A stretch of 64,000 nt of DNA from Rhopalosiphum padi. Lineage: Eukaryota > Arthropoda > Insecta > Hemiptera > Aphididae. Below the pieces are notes generated by a model, which had not been told where the DNA came from, did not search any database, and saw nothing but the letters and a program-made list of their open reading frames with translations. Positions 1 to 14,986 of the stretch are shown in pieces (position 1 is the stretch's first letter; every line of letters begins with the position of its first letter). The DNA is taken from positions 5,573,178 through 5,637,177 of the forward strand of contig NC_083598.1 of the NCBI RefSeq assembly GCF_020882245.1. The letters are read 5' to 3'. The translations under genes were made by a program, and so were the position numbers.

Positions 1-1286
1 ATATATCTTACTGGTATACATATTATTTCATGTAAATAGAAAACTAAATAGTATTTTTTAATTCTAACCACATAAAATGTTTTATGTATTAAATTTTTTT
101 TTATTATTATTATATTGATGCAAAATTATATTAAATATATTTATATTTATTTTTTATTATTTTTTTCATATTCAGTTATTATTTGTCGTCTAATAATACG
201 AATACTAGTCCATAAACGGTAAATATTTATAAAAAATAATTCAAAATTCTGAAAATTGTGGTAGTTTACTTATTATTAGTCATGCTTTTATTTAGGAAAA
301 GGTAGCACGGAAATATTTTAATTTTAAATAGGGTATCGTAAATACAATATATTTTTTTAAACCACTGGACTATGTGAACGTAATTAAAAATAGGTGTATA
401 CATATTTTTTTTTGTCATCCTAAAAATCCAGTAAAAACAGAATTTTTTTTTTTATAATAGTTTAAAGTTAATAATAAATGTTTAACACGATTTTAATTTT
501 AATGTTAACAATTAATTTGTAGATATGTTTACAAAATAATCTATATTATATATGAATAAAAGATACAAAAAAAAAAATTCAGAAGAAAATGTTGAATAAT
601 ATATTATCTTATATACTATAATATTTAAACTTGTAATAGTGCAATAATAATCAAAAACAGTGTCTGATACAAATAATATATTCATCATGCGATGTAACAA
701 ACATTATCACACATTCTCTCACACACAAACACATACATAATATAGGACTGGAATTTTATTTTATTTTCAAATTTTTTTGAATATAATTAAAATAATAACG
801 CACTTATAACGTTATATTATTATCAAATAATATGTTTTAATAGTTTAATATAGGTACATTAAGAATATTAATTCCATATTGTTTCTATTATAAGTATACC
901 TAATGTACTTTGGGCATGCATTTGATTTCCCATACCAGTGTATCATATTTTGATATCTTGGGAGACGTGTGCTTATAAAACATTATAAATTACCTATAAT
1001 ATAATATTAACGTGTTTGCGTATTTATTAAACATAATATTATTTACATTATATAACACGGCGTCTTGAATAGGCAATATAGCTACACCTTTATCACAATA
1101 TGTTTATTTCTCCAGTATATCGTTCAGCATATTAATATTTATAATATTATTTGAATTTATTTATTATATTATAATATTGTATATATAAAAAAAAAAAAAA
1201 ATTATAACATCCTGTATCATCGAAATCCCTTATTAGCCGATTGGTACATGCGTGCATAATACATCTATGTGGTATCCAATATTATA
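1..1286. other. AT-rich sequence without recognisable genes
   Basis: Only low-complexity A/T runs and short chance ORFs are seen. Confidence 0.7.
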
Positions 1287-1602
1287 TTATGTAATATTAG
1301 TGTGTGTATAATTTCGCTGGGGCCCGGTGAAGGGAGGTGACCGATGGTGCGAACTGTGGCCTGGATGATGAATAGTATAAGGATGCACGCATACGATACC
1401 CGTATACCCGTTGACGATGCAATAGTAATGGGAATTCCGGCATGCCACGAGGAAATACCATTCGGTGGCTGCGATATTAAATACGGTCCGGACGAAACGG
1501 AATATTATCAGCAAACGCGGTGGCGTGGTGTAGCGCACAAAATAGTGATGCCCCAAATAGGCGGTAATCAGAGAGTATTATATATATATATATATAAATA
1601 AA
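1287..1602 (+). other. GC-elevated patch with an 85-codon ORF (unrecognised)
   Basis: This patch of about 300 bp is far richer in GC than its surroundings. It contains a plus-strand ORF from ATG 1344 to the stop ending at 1601 and an overlapping minus-strand ORF of similar length. The plus ORF ends in a TATATA microsatellite, and the AUG has C at -3. No domain or family is recognisable. It could be a non-coding exon, a decayed coding exon or an old insertion. Confidence 0.2.
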
Positions 1603-1737
1603 TATATATAAATATAAGGTGTGAGCACGTCAATTGAAAATGCATACCTGTCCAGAATAGCTTAGGTATATTGTATTATACATACATATATAATGAGGTA
1701 GTCTCATGGAAATGAATATTATTGTCTGTAGTTGGTG

Positions 1738-1797
1738 ACAAGATGAGAGAGATAGAGTGAGAAAGAGAAGGATAGAGGATGAGAAAAGATAAAATTC
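1738..1797. repeat. Purine-rich (GA) tract
   Basis: This is about 60 bp almost entirely of A and G (GAGAGAGATAGAGTGAGAAAGAGAAGG and similar). It is low-complexity sequence. Confidence 0.8.
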
Positions 1798-2402
1798 TGC
1801 CGAGCATGAAGTGAAAAGAATTTCGCTGAAATGATATAGGTAGTCTTCGCTGTCGAGTTTTTACCCTTTCTCTCTCCCATAGCCAGAGCCAAGTTCACTG
1901 GTCACACCCGATTTTGTACAGATGTAGTCTCACTAAAATAAAAAAAACGATCGATGAATCTTCGCCATTGTGATCGTGTATAAAATATGTTAATATTATT
2001 TATTACATTTTAATATAAATACTATTAATAAATTAGTTAGTTTTTGTACGTATTAGCTGCGTGTATAATTATGCTTCAGCAACTGGTTTTGAACGGATGA
2101 CTTTTTAATCGTTCCACAATTAAAAAATCGAAACAAGATAATTAAGTATGATTAAAAGTTTGTAAATTATATCTAAATAAAATGTACAGCAAATAAATTA
2201 TTACTAAGTATTTCATCTAAACTAAGAGATATCCAATTTTTGTATTTTTTTTAAATTTTGAACTAATTAATTGTTAAAAATTTAAAAATAAATCATATTA
2301 TGTTTGTTTTAAAATTTAGCCAGTAAAGGAGAAATATATAAATATTATTATTATCAGTATATTATATCATTCCTATAAATGTTTTAAAATATATGAAATT
2401 CA

Positions 2403-2419
2403 CAGTGAAACACCTTGTA
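2403..2419. repeat. Terminus of a related repeat (TACAAGGTGTTTCACTG)
   Basis: CAGTGAAACACCTTGTA is the reverse complement of TACAAGGTGTTTCACTG, close to the terminus of the GTGATTCACC family. The matching inverted end is not visible in the preceding few hundred bases, so only the tip is annotated. Confidence 0.3.
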
Positions 2420-5400
2420 TATAAGTTACCATATAAATTCAAATCCGCTTGTTCGACCCACTATGTGGTTCTACATCACAATGAGATTCACAGCTATTAA
2501 AATTTGCAATTATAGTATTATTAGACTGGGTTATACATGAGCACCAAAACGAATAACAACGGTATTATTATTCTGATATTATATTTAGAGCGACGCCTTC
2601 ACTCAATATTCATGCAAAATGTTCCGAGACGGACTACGATAATATATAAATGTGAGTAACACTACCGTTATAAAATATAATAATAATAATAGCTCACTGT
2701 ACACGTCTTGTAAAAACTGCTTTAATGTTTTTACATAATTATGATTGTTATCACATTATTATTAGAGTACTATCAATCTAACCACAATGACGTATAATAT
2801 GTTTTATATGGTTAGGTGTCAATAATATCATTAATATATTATTATAATAATATATAATACAACATTGGAATCTAAACGTAACATAAAAAAAAATAATCAA
2901 CATTATATTATATAGTGCATCATTATAAATATATATATAAAAAAATTATATTTTAACGTTTTGTGGACAATACCTTGTTAGTTAACAACATACCTATTAT
3001 ATTGATGATTATTTCATCGATTTTCATAAAACGCTTGCGAGGGTCACAAAATAACTTTATAAACTGAAGAAATATATATCTATGCAATATGCATTTATTT
3101 TTAGTGAATACCTATTATTTTTCTAATGGTATATATTAAGACACTAAAAATTAAGTAAACAACTATTTTTATATTTCTAAATTATATTTTTGTATTTCTT
3201 ATTGTTATTGTTCTTCAAAGAATCGATTAGCAATTTAAAAAAAAAATGCCACTGCTGTCGTTTGTTAGTTTATATAATATTTAAAGTTATACAGTTCAAG
3301 ACAAATAGAAAATACGCAAGAATAAATGCCCTAAATTATTAAAATTGTTATGACTAGTCACCTAAAAAACTGAATTTAATTTTTTTGTTAAATACAATAC
3401 AGTATATTTTCAAAAATAGGTTTTTATTTTTTTTATTTATTATTAATATTTTATTTCAAATAAAATGTCTTTAATGTTGAATGAAAAAAGTTGTGTAAGT
3501 TTAGATAGTTTATTATGTATATAATTATAAAAATGGTAATTTAAACATTTTCTTTCGGGATTTATACTTCAGTTTGTAGCAATATTAAATAATTAATATG
3601 ATAAAATCATATTTATACTAAAAATTGTTTGTACAATTCCTCTTTCAACATTTCAATTGAGTGAAAGATTAAAATTGGGGGCCATTTTCTAGTTCTCAAA
3701 TTATATATAAAAAACATTGATATCAAAGTTTTTTTTAAAACTTTATACTGTTTTTAGTACTAACAATCAAAATATTGTGTTTATATTTATTAGATACTTG
3801 AAAATCAATTCAGTATATTGTACACAAAAATAATATTAGTATAAAATATTGAATAAACAAATAATAATAAAATAAATATTAATGGAATATACTATGTAGA
3901 ATATCATATGGTTTTATACTATATTACAATAATATGATGATGCTTACCGTTATTTCATCAATTAGTCATTAAATTACTGTCGTTCGAACCTTTAGAAGTG
4001 AAAAACTAATATGAATATATTATTCAAGTACTGATAATTTAAGAATACAAATATAATTGGTCTAGCAGCCACTGTCATTTCTTAATAACGTAATTACTAC
4101 AAAGGTCGATTAATAATAGTATGTCAGGGATATTTATTATATTTACGGAATCACAGTCGGTTGCCTATCAGTTGGAATCGAAAATGTTATGAGAAAGATA
4201 TAATTACATAAAATTATTATAAGATCATACCTTAGTAGAATGGATAACTAAAAATCAAATATTATTCTAAACGGTAATTAAATTGCTTTTAACTATACCC
4301 ATTGTGGAAAAAATAGATCCTGCTGAAAACAAGTATGACGATGCATTATGAAATTATTTTTATAAACCAATATTATATATAGATACCCGCATTCGAGACG
4401 TAAACAAATCTAGGATGAGTACATAGCATTATATTTTGCAACCTGAATATCTTTACTTGCAGACCATATATATCATGTACGTCTATCTTTAATACTATCT
4501 CCTATCGTATGGACACTGTAACATAACACAAGTGATTTACGAGAAAGTTTCTAGTCAAACTTGGTGGAAGTCAAGTATAATACTTAGCGATAAAGTTGTC
4601 ATTTTAAACATTGTTATTTCTTTTCTTAGCTGTAACTCGAACACGTTTACCCACCTATCCTTTTACATAAATATAAATGTATATTTATATGTATTTCAGT
4701 ATACAATGATTCACCAACATGATCACACCATTTCTCAATAACACAGCCATTTTAAAATAAATACTCTAAAAAAAAAAAAACATCTGTTGAATAATAGTTC
4801 AAAGTAGTTCAAAGTAGAAAAGGTGAATATCATATAGCAACATTTGGCATATTACCACATGGCATTCCTTAAATAGCACAAAAATTTTTTGTATTTAAAA
4901 AAATATTGTCTTCGAGTTTATTTAAAAGTTCTGAAAATCAGATTTTAAATGACAGTGTTATACAAGAAAAAAACGTGGGTAAGCATATTTAGTGAACCCT
5001 ATATGATTGCTATTTGTACAATTTTTCAGTGATTGTCGTTTTGTAAATATATATTATTTTTTTGAAAAAAAAATGTAGCTCATTGTATTGATAATAAAAA
5101 ATAAGTTCTTTATTACTAATGTATAGTATACATTTTATAATTTTGATGCTCTCAATTTTTTCTGTCGAAACGAATTTAGATAAAAAATGAAAAGTATTTG
5201 TTATTTTTAGTATATTATCATTCTTCTTGATTTTTTCTATTATTTATAAACGCAAAATATTTGGGCGTCGTAATAAAAAATTAACTTTTAATATTATTAT
5301 ATTATACTATTATACTATTTTAACGGAAAGTTAACGATATCCGAGTTATCGGTAAATTATCCTACACATTGCTATAATCATGCTTTTTTCTATAATCTAT

Positions 5401-8060
5401 GTGCACACATAACTCGTTCACCACAAGACAATGTCTGCCTTATCTATGAGTCTATTGTAACCGAATGTTGGAGATAAAAATATCTATACGATTACGATCT
5501 TGATAAACTGCCGAATATTCAACAATACCCAGCAGAACTATATGCTTTCACACTGTATAATATTAAATGCTACAGTACCGTTATTAAAATGCGACAGGAT
5601 GTTATTTGAAAACACGATGTACTACAATATTCCAACAGCTATAATGGACATCGATCATAGTACAATTTCCCGAACATGTCAGTTCACGAGTAACGTTTTG
5701 CTAGTAACAGACAGAATAATAATATGATGAGGTAGTGGTTTTAATTTTATAGTTCGGGAAAAAGTTACGTCTCTTAAAAAAACTATTTTTTTTTCAAATT
5801 CTGTTTTTGATAGTGATCGTTGTTCACTGTACACTATAATAGTGTAGACGAGTACGTACATAATATTTTGGAAAGATACACACATCTTAGTCTCGAAAAC
5901 TCTACATCAACGTCTTTATATTTTATACATCATCGTAATAATATGAAACACTGCAAACGCTTGTCACTAGTAACAGCTTTTGATTTTATTTACAGATTTT
6001 GGTAAAATATTTATGTTTATTTTTTTTATATGTATATATATATATATATATTTTTAATAATAATCTTTTCTTTGTAAATACAATGATTGGGTTCATAATC
6101 CATTAATATGAATACATATTTTTTTTATGTTGTTAAAATTAAAAATATCTCATACTAATTTAGTTATTTAGTAATTAACTTAAATTAATTATTTTTAAAA
6201 TTAGTTTCTTGCTATCTTCTCTGAATTTTTAAATTTTTTAAAGAAATTATTCTATGTAATTATGGTATATCAAGCTTTTTAATATCGCTATTAAGTTAAA
6301 TATAATAAGTAATAACATTTTTACTCTCTGACTTAAAACATTTGCCTTCTTAAGATCTTAATCTACACACAATGTATTAAATTATCAACTGTCGAATCGT
6401 TTGTATACATAATTTTTATTTCATAAGAAACTGTTTCAAGCTTAAAATAATATATTAAAATATTTTACAGAAAATATTTAGCACAGAAAGACTGATAGAT
6501 GGATTATAAAAAATAAAAATATTAATGAAACTTGTTGATAACTTTTAAACGATTTTATGAATTGTTTCCATAATCTCTACACTAATAACTTATCTCATAA
6601 AATTGTCTACAATTTGTACTAATGCAAATGTACAAGAATATCATATTTTTAATTATGGTTGAAATGTTACTGTAAAAAGACTTCCATTATATAATGAAAC
6701 GAGATAATATGAACTCGAAAGTATTATTTATAAGTGAAAAAATAATATTGCCTCTACAACAAAAGCGTCAATAATTTTGTATGTATTATTAAAATGCTCG
6801 TAACGGAACAGCAGTATTATTGTAATTATTTGTTTAAGTGCAATCTGGAGAATTCGTATTGACGTATTTACGTATAAATTATATTATTCTATAGGCGTGT
6901 ACGTGTATGGAAATTTATGGCTAAAACCGTTTTAACTCAAGAACCGACGGCAATAAATGTGTATGTAAATTAAGCGAAACGAACCAAAGACAAAGAAGTG
7001 CACGTATTTTTCAGATTTTCTCTTCCGATACTCACAGAGGTGTACGAGCGGAAAGTCTAAAACTGATAAAAAGAAAAAAATAGAAAAATGTACCTACGCA
7101 TATACACAGATGAATAATAATATATATATGTATGCGTGCGAAGTGTTATTGTAAGATAAAAGTTGTCTGCAAGTGGTGACGATATATTATCATAATCATC
7201 GATATATTATATCATCAGTATTCTTATATTTTAATTTGTTTTTATCAGCACTAGTTGTTTCTACAATGTAAATATTGAAACCTCAATTAAAAACAATGTA
7301 TGCGTTCCTTAATATTGAAGTTTATCGTACAGAAACATATATGCTACACGAACGCAGCTGTTTTGTCAGCCCATGCTATTTCACGCTGATTTAACTACTG
7401 CAATCGACAGTGGTTCTGCTCTCGAGTTATTCCATCGTCAACCAATTGTTATCTGGATAATGGTAGTTATTGACCTAATACAATATTTAATGAAGAATTA
7501 TTATTGATAAAAAAAATTATTCAACTTAATGTTTTATAACGCGAATACAGATTAGGTTCTTATTTAAATCGTGATGATAGGTGTATAAAGTGTGACGTTC
7601 AATTTCAATGATACAATTTTTACTTACAAGCAACTTTTTTATGGACATTTCAATAGCAATGAACTGTATTAATGACATAATTGCGTTACAATAATATGTT
7701 GCAATAAAAATCAATCACAATAACGTTATATAGCATCGATTACGTAAGTTTCATATCATGGAATGTGATAACGAACTCGTTTTTTTGCCTGAAAAATAAT
7801 TAAATGTGCCATTACTTATCCTGCCGATGAATAATTTTTATTCAAATTTCTATGATTGACTCGAATATAAAACATACTCAAGAATTCTATGCTACACTCA
7901 TGGTGTTTGATAACGTCGTAATAATTTTAAATTTCGTATTCGAGTTAAATATGTTGGGTATTACATAATAATATATATATATAATCTTAATATACCACCA
8001 AAGAACTATTTGGACCTGAAAGGATCAGTAATACCTTATTGAATAAAATGTGTAGGTATA

Positions 8061-8079
8061 ATATATATATATATATATA
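8061..8079. repeat. (AT)n microsatellite
   Basis: This is an uninterrupted run of about nine AT units. Confidence 0.9.
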
Positions 8080-9640
8080 CAAATGCTATAATACTCTCAC
8101 ACGCGGTGGACTGCATGCAGATGACACAGAAATCTAATACTTTCAAATGTTTTCACCCTTTGGGTGGTCAAATTAATTTAGTTGGCATGACCCTTCAATT
8201 ATCTACATACATTTTAAAAAGGTGAAGTGAAATGAACCTAGGATAAGTTAGCAGGAGATAAAAAACCTGCAAGGTTACAAAGAGAATTTACAAATTAAAT
8301 AATTTAAATTTATAATTATTCACTCATTTTATTTCTTTTTTTTATCTCAATCCATAAACTAATCGTGTTATATATATTTGAATTAATAAAATATAATGAA
8401 AATATTTCATCTGTATAATACGATTCTATTTTACTTCTTCACTTAATTATCCGATATAATGGATGTGTTAAATATTAATTAATTGATAGGTTATTGTAAA
8501 TGAAAAACTATCCTGAACCTAGATATAAGCCTTCATAGTGTATTCTGATAGTATACAGAAATTATCTTTGTATATAGTTATTAATAATATCCATAGCGGA
8601 TGAAACTCCAAAACGAATTTATATATTTTTTAATTTCTATAATACAACTAACATTATCCTTGTATTAAATTGAAAGATTTTTTTTTATAGAAAAAAGTTA
8701 ACATAAATATTTTGCAATATAAATTAAAAACAAACAGTAAACCTTTAATTAGTTATAAATACCTCAAAAAGTGTTAAAATATTTTTAAAATGTATTTAAT
8801 ATCTAGAAAATACCAATACACGAATGTTTAGTTAACATAATATTATCAAATATTTTTAATTAAGACAGACAATCGATATTTTTTTTTTTGTAAATATTTC
8901 TATTTTTCAGTATTTTTTTTTTTTCGTATGCCCTGATTATTTTTAAAAGTTTGGATAATTTAATTAAAATAAATTAAAACTATATCCATTTCATTACCAT
9001 AAACTTCCTTCAATATTCAACATTGGAGTATTTGTTTTTATTATAAAAGTGACTTAAGACACATAAAAAAATAAAGATACTTCTGTCAATGAGTTTGATT
9101 AGAATCTATATGTTGTAGACAGATTGTACATTACTAACGAGTTCTACTGTTTAGGTTTTTTAGAATTGTTGTGTACATTTTATTGTAAATTTGTAAAGAA
9201 ACACATTTTTTTTTTAAATATAATATTTTCAATAATATTACACCATTTGACAATGGCTAATTCCTATTTTTGTGTGTGATATGTACTTAATAACGTTTTA
9301 AACTAAAATGTATAATAGAAATACTGTATTTGAGCAAAGAGTTGATAAGTTTGTATTTTTGAAATAATTTTGTAAAGCGTTTGATGAAATTTTAAACATT
9401 TCTTCTTCGTCCAAGAGATGATGGTATTGTACTGTAGTAGCATCGTATGTTTGTTGGTCGTTAAGCACAATCGTATATGAATTGAAAAAATACCTAACGA
9501 TGCAGTAGAATTTATGGACAATATCCGGCCGAAGACCAAATAAAACGATACGTCGCAATTGCCATAACTACAGTGAAAAAACACGATCGCAACGATTCAT
9601 CTTCGACATACTAAAGATCACAAAGTAGTATCTTATACAA

Positions 9641-9664
9641 ATATATATATATATATATATATAT
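9641..9664. repeat. (AT)12 microsatellite inside a palindrome
   Basis: Twelve AT units are bounded by ACAA on the left and TTTGT on the right, so the flanks extend the palindrome. Confidence 0.9.
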
Positions 9665-11091
9665 TTGTATTGGTACATGGCTATATTGTCTTATTATCTC
9701 CACAGTTAATATGAATAATATAATATAATTCTATATATTTACGGATACAAAGTTGGAATGGATGTAGAGAGTCAATTTAACACTGATTGCTTGTTAGATT
9801 ATATATTATTTAGCTATATAGTATAAATACTTACTTATTTAATATTATAATCGAATTCGAAAATTCCAGATTTACATCGAACAAACACTGCGTGACTCTT
9901 GTCAACTAAAATGCGGTGAATAGTTAAAAAGAAAACATGCGAAATCCTCATTAACCTTAAACCGACCGTGTATATTATATAATTAATTAGAAATGAATTA
10001 TAAACTGGTTACATATAGGTTATATTATATTTTTAGTGACGGTATAAATAATTATTTTGTTATTATTAAACAAAATTATAGCAGAATTAGATAGAAAAAA
10101 ATACCTCGAAACTTCCCAAAAGTTTTTTTTATAATTATGATTGAATATCAGTTTCACTTTTACAGGATTAATAAATAGTTCTAAAAAATATAATATAATT
10201 GGTATTAGGTATATAATATTAATAATATTCAATTAAAAACAAATTGCGCGACCTACAGTTTGAGAAATGCTGTTATATATAATTCACTTAACTTTTTATT
10301 TTTAAATAACTATAATTTCCTAAGAAAGTATCTATGTAAATCAATACTCGTGTACAGAATTATATATTATATCGCACATTTTTGTAAAAATAAATAACAT
10401 AAAAATGGGATAGTTTTATTTAATTTTGGTTATATTAATGTTGTTTATAATATTATATTATATAAAATATAAAATATGTACATACCTAGAAGTTTTTAGT
10501 AAAATTGTACCTATATAAATCTTGTATTGATTACCAATAATTGTATTTAACATAAAGTTTAATTATTGTTAATGATTGATAAACATTTTAAAATTGAATA
10601 ATAGACAATCACTGAAACGTTTTAAAGACAAATCATAAAATATTAATATTTTGTAAGTATTGAATACATATTCTTCTAATGAATTATAATTTATTGTTTC
10701 AGATTACTTTTTGTGTTCATTTTGAATGACTTGCATTTCGTATTGATTTATAATTTTTTTGTTTTTACATATCTAATATTTGTTCATTACTGGGGAGTAG
10801 AATGTTATGATTATTATAGGTTTATTTGTGATTGCATTTTGTAATATTGTTTAATTTAGTATAAAAATTTTTGTATATACTTAAACATAATAAAATCATA
10901 ATGTATTTTGTCCATTTAAAAAAAATAAATTGAAATAATACAATTTCAACATTTTTAATTTATTATTATTTTTTATAGTTATTATACTATAAATTATTAA
11001 GATATGCTAACGCAGTTATTATATTTTGTATGGGTTAAAATTGTATAAGAGCATTAGTCAAATAATTGTAATTTTAAAATTATACTCTAAT

Positions 11092-11120
11092 ACACACACA
11101 CACACACATATATATATATG
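11092..11120. repeat. Compound (AC)n(AT)n microsatellite
   Basis: Eight AC units are followed directly by AT units. Confidence 0.9.
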
Positions 11121-13290
11121 TATATAAATAAATATATAATAAATAATATAATAATAGTATATATTTAAATATAATACGAGTATATAATAGGTTATATTTT
11201 ATTCAAATTAATAATTATTACAGCTATTGCATATATTTTTTAAATAATGGTTGAAAAATCTTCTTTACCAAATTGTTTTTCACATTACACAGTAACTTAT
11301 TAAAATTTATGAAATGTGAATGAAATCGTTCATTGGAACTTGCCCAATGAATAATGTATAGATATTATTATAACAAGAAGTGAATAATATTAATTAAAAA
11401 AACATGCATATTACACACGCTGATCATTTTTCGTTATAATTCTATTTGAATAGAATTGACATTTTATTTAGTAATCAAATAACCTAACATATATGGTGAG
11501 AGCTGGACAATGGACATACAGCACAAATTATAGACATACATTTTGGCGTATTTTTCGTTTCGAGATTAAAATAAAAATTTGATAAAAAAAAAAAAAATTA
11601 TTTATATTATTTTTCCATAAAGTAATGCTATTTTTGATCTCTGTCCGTGAATGTAATACGTATGCATATTGCATGACATAGTGAATCCGTTAAAAATATG
11701 AAACATAATTACATCCGTCTAGAGAACTGAGAAGATAATAATATTACTGCTCTCATGTGGTCTACGTGTTTTCAACGTAAAACAAGATCAAATGTGTTGT
11801 TTGTTGTTGGTCGTCATGCGTGACGCTGCATCAGTTGAAAGTCGAAACCACTGTCATCTGTCCGCCAGTGGTAAATATTTAAGAGAATCGAAAGTATATA
11901 TGCAACACCTTAGAATATAAAATCGTGTCAGGTCGTCTTAAGGTGCCTGTTTATTGTGAAATGCAATAAATTATCTATTGTGTGTTGAATTTTCAGTTTG
12001 TTGCACTTGCAGATTACAGTACTTACACTCGTATCATACAAGACTATTGTTTTGCGTAGTGTTGGATAATAATAATTATATTATAGTCAAAATATATGAT
12101 GCTACATTATGACGCAGATAATTATTAAAAATCGGTAAATATAAAATAGTTATCAGTAAACATATAAATACTATTTTTATCAAAAATGTTTGTCAAATAT
12201 AAAAACGATTATTTTCCATATATTTTTTTTTTTTTGAACGTGTAAGTTTATAAGTGCACGACTCAAATATTTCGTTGTTTTGAAAATTAAATTATATACT
12301 TGTATTACATAATTATAGGTACCTACACTTGTAATAAATTTTAAATATAAGTATTTTTGGTTGTTGATAACTTAATTTTTATATTATAATCTATTAACTG
12401 ATTTTTTATTTCTATTTCTATTTGAGCTTATAAACATATAACGTGTACGTGTACGAATATTAAAAATCTACTATTTTATCATAGAACACGTTAATCCGAT
12501 ATAGACAAACGTCTTGCTCGTGTAAATAGGCGTTTTTAAGTCTCGTAAAAAAAAAAAAAAATAATAAAATAATATAAAATAAAATAAAATAATGAACAAA
12601 AAAATATAATTTTAATAAAAAAACAAATTTATTATTCAATACAACAACGGTTTTATTTCCGTTTTTATTTAAATATTAATTATAAAGTGCAACACATAAA
12701 ATACACCTTTCAAATCGAAACGTAATCTGTATACCTCTCCTCGTCCTCAAGGTATATTTACAATTGTGTCTTAGTAAGAGGAAAGTTAGAATAAAAAATA
12801 AATAAATAATAACAACAATAATAAAATCCACTGCAATTATTGTTGTATAGTTACATCCGGAACGTTGAGGGTATTCGGAAAACTTATGGGCTTGTTTGTT
12901 GCATGAAATAATATACGACTTCAGTGGGAGGAAATTAAAATGTATTCAACTTCCTGTAGAATAACAGAGTAAATATAGACTCTGGAAATATATTATAATA
13001 CACGTTAGATTTTTTTCATAATATTTACAACATTACAATAATACATTATTATATTATTTTTAAATATATAATTTGCGATAAATATCAAACAAAAAGTCAA
13101 GACTTAGCATAACATGGTATAATCTTAGATACACCCTCTAAAAACGAATCATTTCACATTTTGTCAAATAATCGTCTGTTTCCTTGGGTTTACCGTAATG
13201 ACGAGTACCTATGTACAATTTTTTCGGCTTTAAATGTTTAAATAACTAGTTATATTGTGGCTATCTCGACATAAAACTATTATCTTATAA

Positions 13291-14075
13291 TACGAAGTGA
13301 TTCATCAAACATGGTCACCCTCATTTTTTCTTTAGTAATAAATTTATTCAAATTCTGATTATTAGCATTTTTAGTAGGTATGACGCATATAAGAGGACTA
13401 TAATATTTTCAATTATTCAAATTGTTATACCATTTAAGGAGAGCCCTAAGGCAATACAACATTTTTTGTTTTCAAAAGAGAACCAACTTTTTCATTGTGA
13501 ATTGTTAAGCGCATATATATATTAATGGTGATGTATCTAAATCGAAATTTTAGTGAATAATTTCTGAGTTGTTAAAATGTGTATACTATGGAAAATTATC
13601 TTTAAAAATGGTTTTATAAAAATATAAAATAGTTTATCTTAGATCTAGTAATTATTATACTGAGACAATTTCCACAATATTATAAAATGTTGATGGATTA
13701 ATAAAATGTTCAAATTACGCATGGCTTCTACTTATAATATTTTTAAACTTATTATTATGGACCATTACCCTAAGTAAATTAAGTTAAATAATTAAAAAAA
13801 AATTCGTCTAAATACATAAACATTCTATAAAAGTCACCTGATTAATACATCATAGGAAAAGAGGTGATTTGTGTTTGAAAAAAAATTAATTGGTACCACT
13901 AGCTGCTACAAAATACTCCTAAAATGGAATAAAAACTTAAGAATTTTTTGTTTATTATATGATCTTTAAGACTAGTACCTATACTTTAAAATTCCAAAAA
14001 TTAAATGTTTAATAAATGTGTTATAAATGAAAAAATGTGAGTGAGCACTGAGTTTATCTGGTGAATCACTCTGTA
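13291..14075. mobile_element. Long-inverted-repeat element, about 785 bp (TACRGRGTGATTCAYC family)
   Basis: The left end reads TACGAAGTGATTCATC and the reverse complement of the right end reads TACAGAGTGATTCACC. Imperfect similarity continues for roughly 100 bp inward on both sides (TCATTTTTTC, then an AT-rich segment ending TAGGTA). This is the structure of a TIR transposon, apparently with a TA target. There is no transposase ORF. Related ends occur at 19879-19894 and 55252-55268 in this window, so it is a dispersed family. Confidence 0.6.
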
Positions 14076-14305
14076 TACATATTATATAATATAGGCATAT
14101 TATTTAGTTGTTTACTGTCATCGATAAATCTGCCATAAAATCAATAACTTTTCGAATACGAAGGTCGCCTTTTATTTTTCTCCAAGGAGGTAAAAATATC
14201 CCGAGACTGTAATAAACAGATATTAACATACGTATCATTTATAGCACCTACATTAATCGAAAATAAAAATTATTTAATGATTAAGATTCTCGTAAAAAAT
14301 TGAAT

Positions 14306-14344
14306 ATATTTGTATATTTGTATATTTGTATATTTGTATATTTG
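14306..14344. repeat. Short tandem repeat, 8-bp unit GTATATTT
   Basis: Between four and five head-to-tail copies of GTATATTT are visible. This is a simple minisatellite in intergenic sequence. Confidence 0.85.
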
Positions 14345-14826
14345 TTGTATACTGTAATTGTAATTTTTATGAAATGGGTATGCACTACCTTTTTTTAATT
14401 TAATACATTTTGTAATCATATCCATTGTTGGGAAACTTCTAAATAAGAACTACTTTACTAATTATATTGCGTTTTAAAGTTATATTTATATAACTTTGGC
14501 TTAATCATCTTAATTTTAAAATGAATTCACGTAACTTTGCAAAATATTTTAATCTATTTTTATACTGTATATATACATTATTTTCACAAAGAAAGATGTA
14601 ATTATTTTTCATATCAATAATGGTGCAATGTTTATGTAAATATATATATATACAATGAGACATAATCAAGCGCATTCTGACAATATGGAAAGTTCGTGCT
14701 AAAATATATTACAATGCACTCATCCTGAAAAAAAAACTTGCTATAAAATGGTAAGCGTTAGTGTAGATAAGTGCTGGACTTGACAGGGTGCTTAGAAGGT
14801 ATAGTAAGATACATTTCCGATTTACA

Positions 14827-14986
14827 GCATCGCATTGATTTTGGTGTCGGCGTAATTGAAAATGGCGACAACATCGACGAGATCGCACGTCCATACCCAT
14901 AAACCTATTTCTTCTCTACAACGTCATCGAGAGTCCGCCCAATTTCACGGACTCACCGACAATAAATTGTCCACCAATAGCGAGTG
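14827..14986 (+). CDS. Exon-like short ORF (unrecognised), plus strand
   Basis: ATG at 14862 opens a 42-codon ORF (stop TAA at 14988-14990) with balanced, non-AT-biased codons, unlike the surrounding sequence. TTTCCGATTTACAG before 14827 is an acceptable acceptor, and GAGTG|GTAATC after 14986 is a weak donor. The predicted peptide is rich in His, Ser, Thr and Arg and has no motif I recognise. It may be the start of a spliced gene, a leader exon or chance in a GC-richer patch. No downstream coding partner was identified. Confidence 0.2.

Larger units (their letters stand above)
1603..13290. other. AT-rich intergenic or intronic sequence
   Basis: The stretch holds the GA tract, several AT microsatellites and one repeat tip listed separately. 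Slightly less AT-rich patches occur near 5.3-5.9 kb, 9.3-9.6 kb and 11.7-12.05 kb. Their ORFs lack recognisable domains, convincing starts or splice contexts. Confidence 0.6.

Noticed and set aside
9298..9584. Two overlapping minus-strand frames of 86 and 93 codons
   Set aside because: They lie in the same low-GC patch in different frames, without recognisable domains or convincing splice context.
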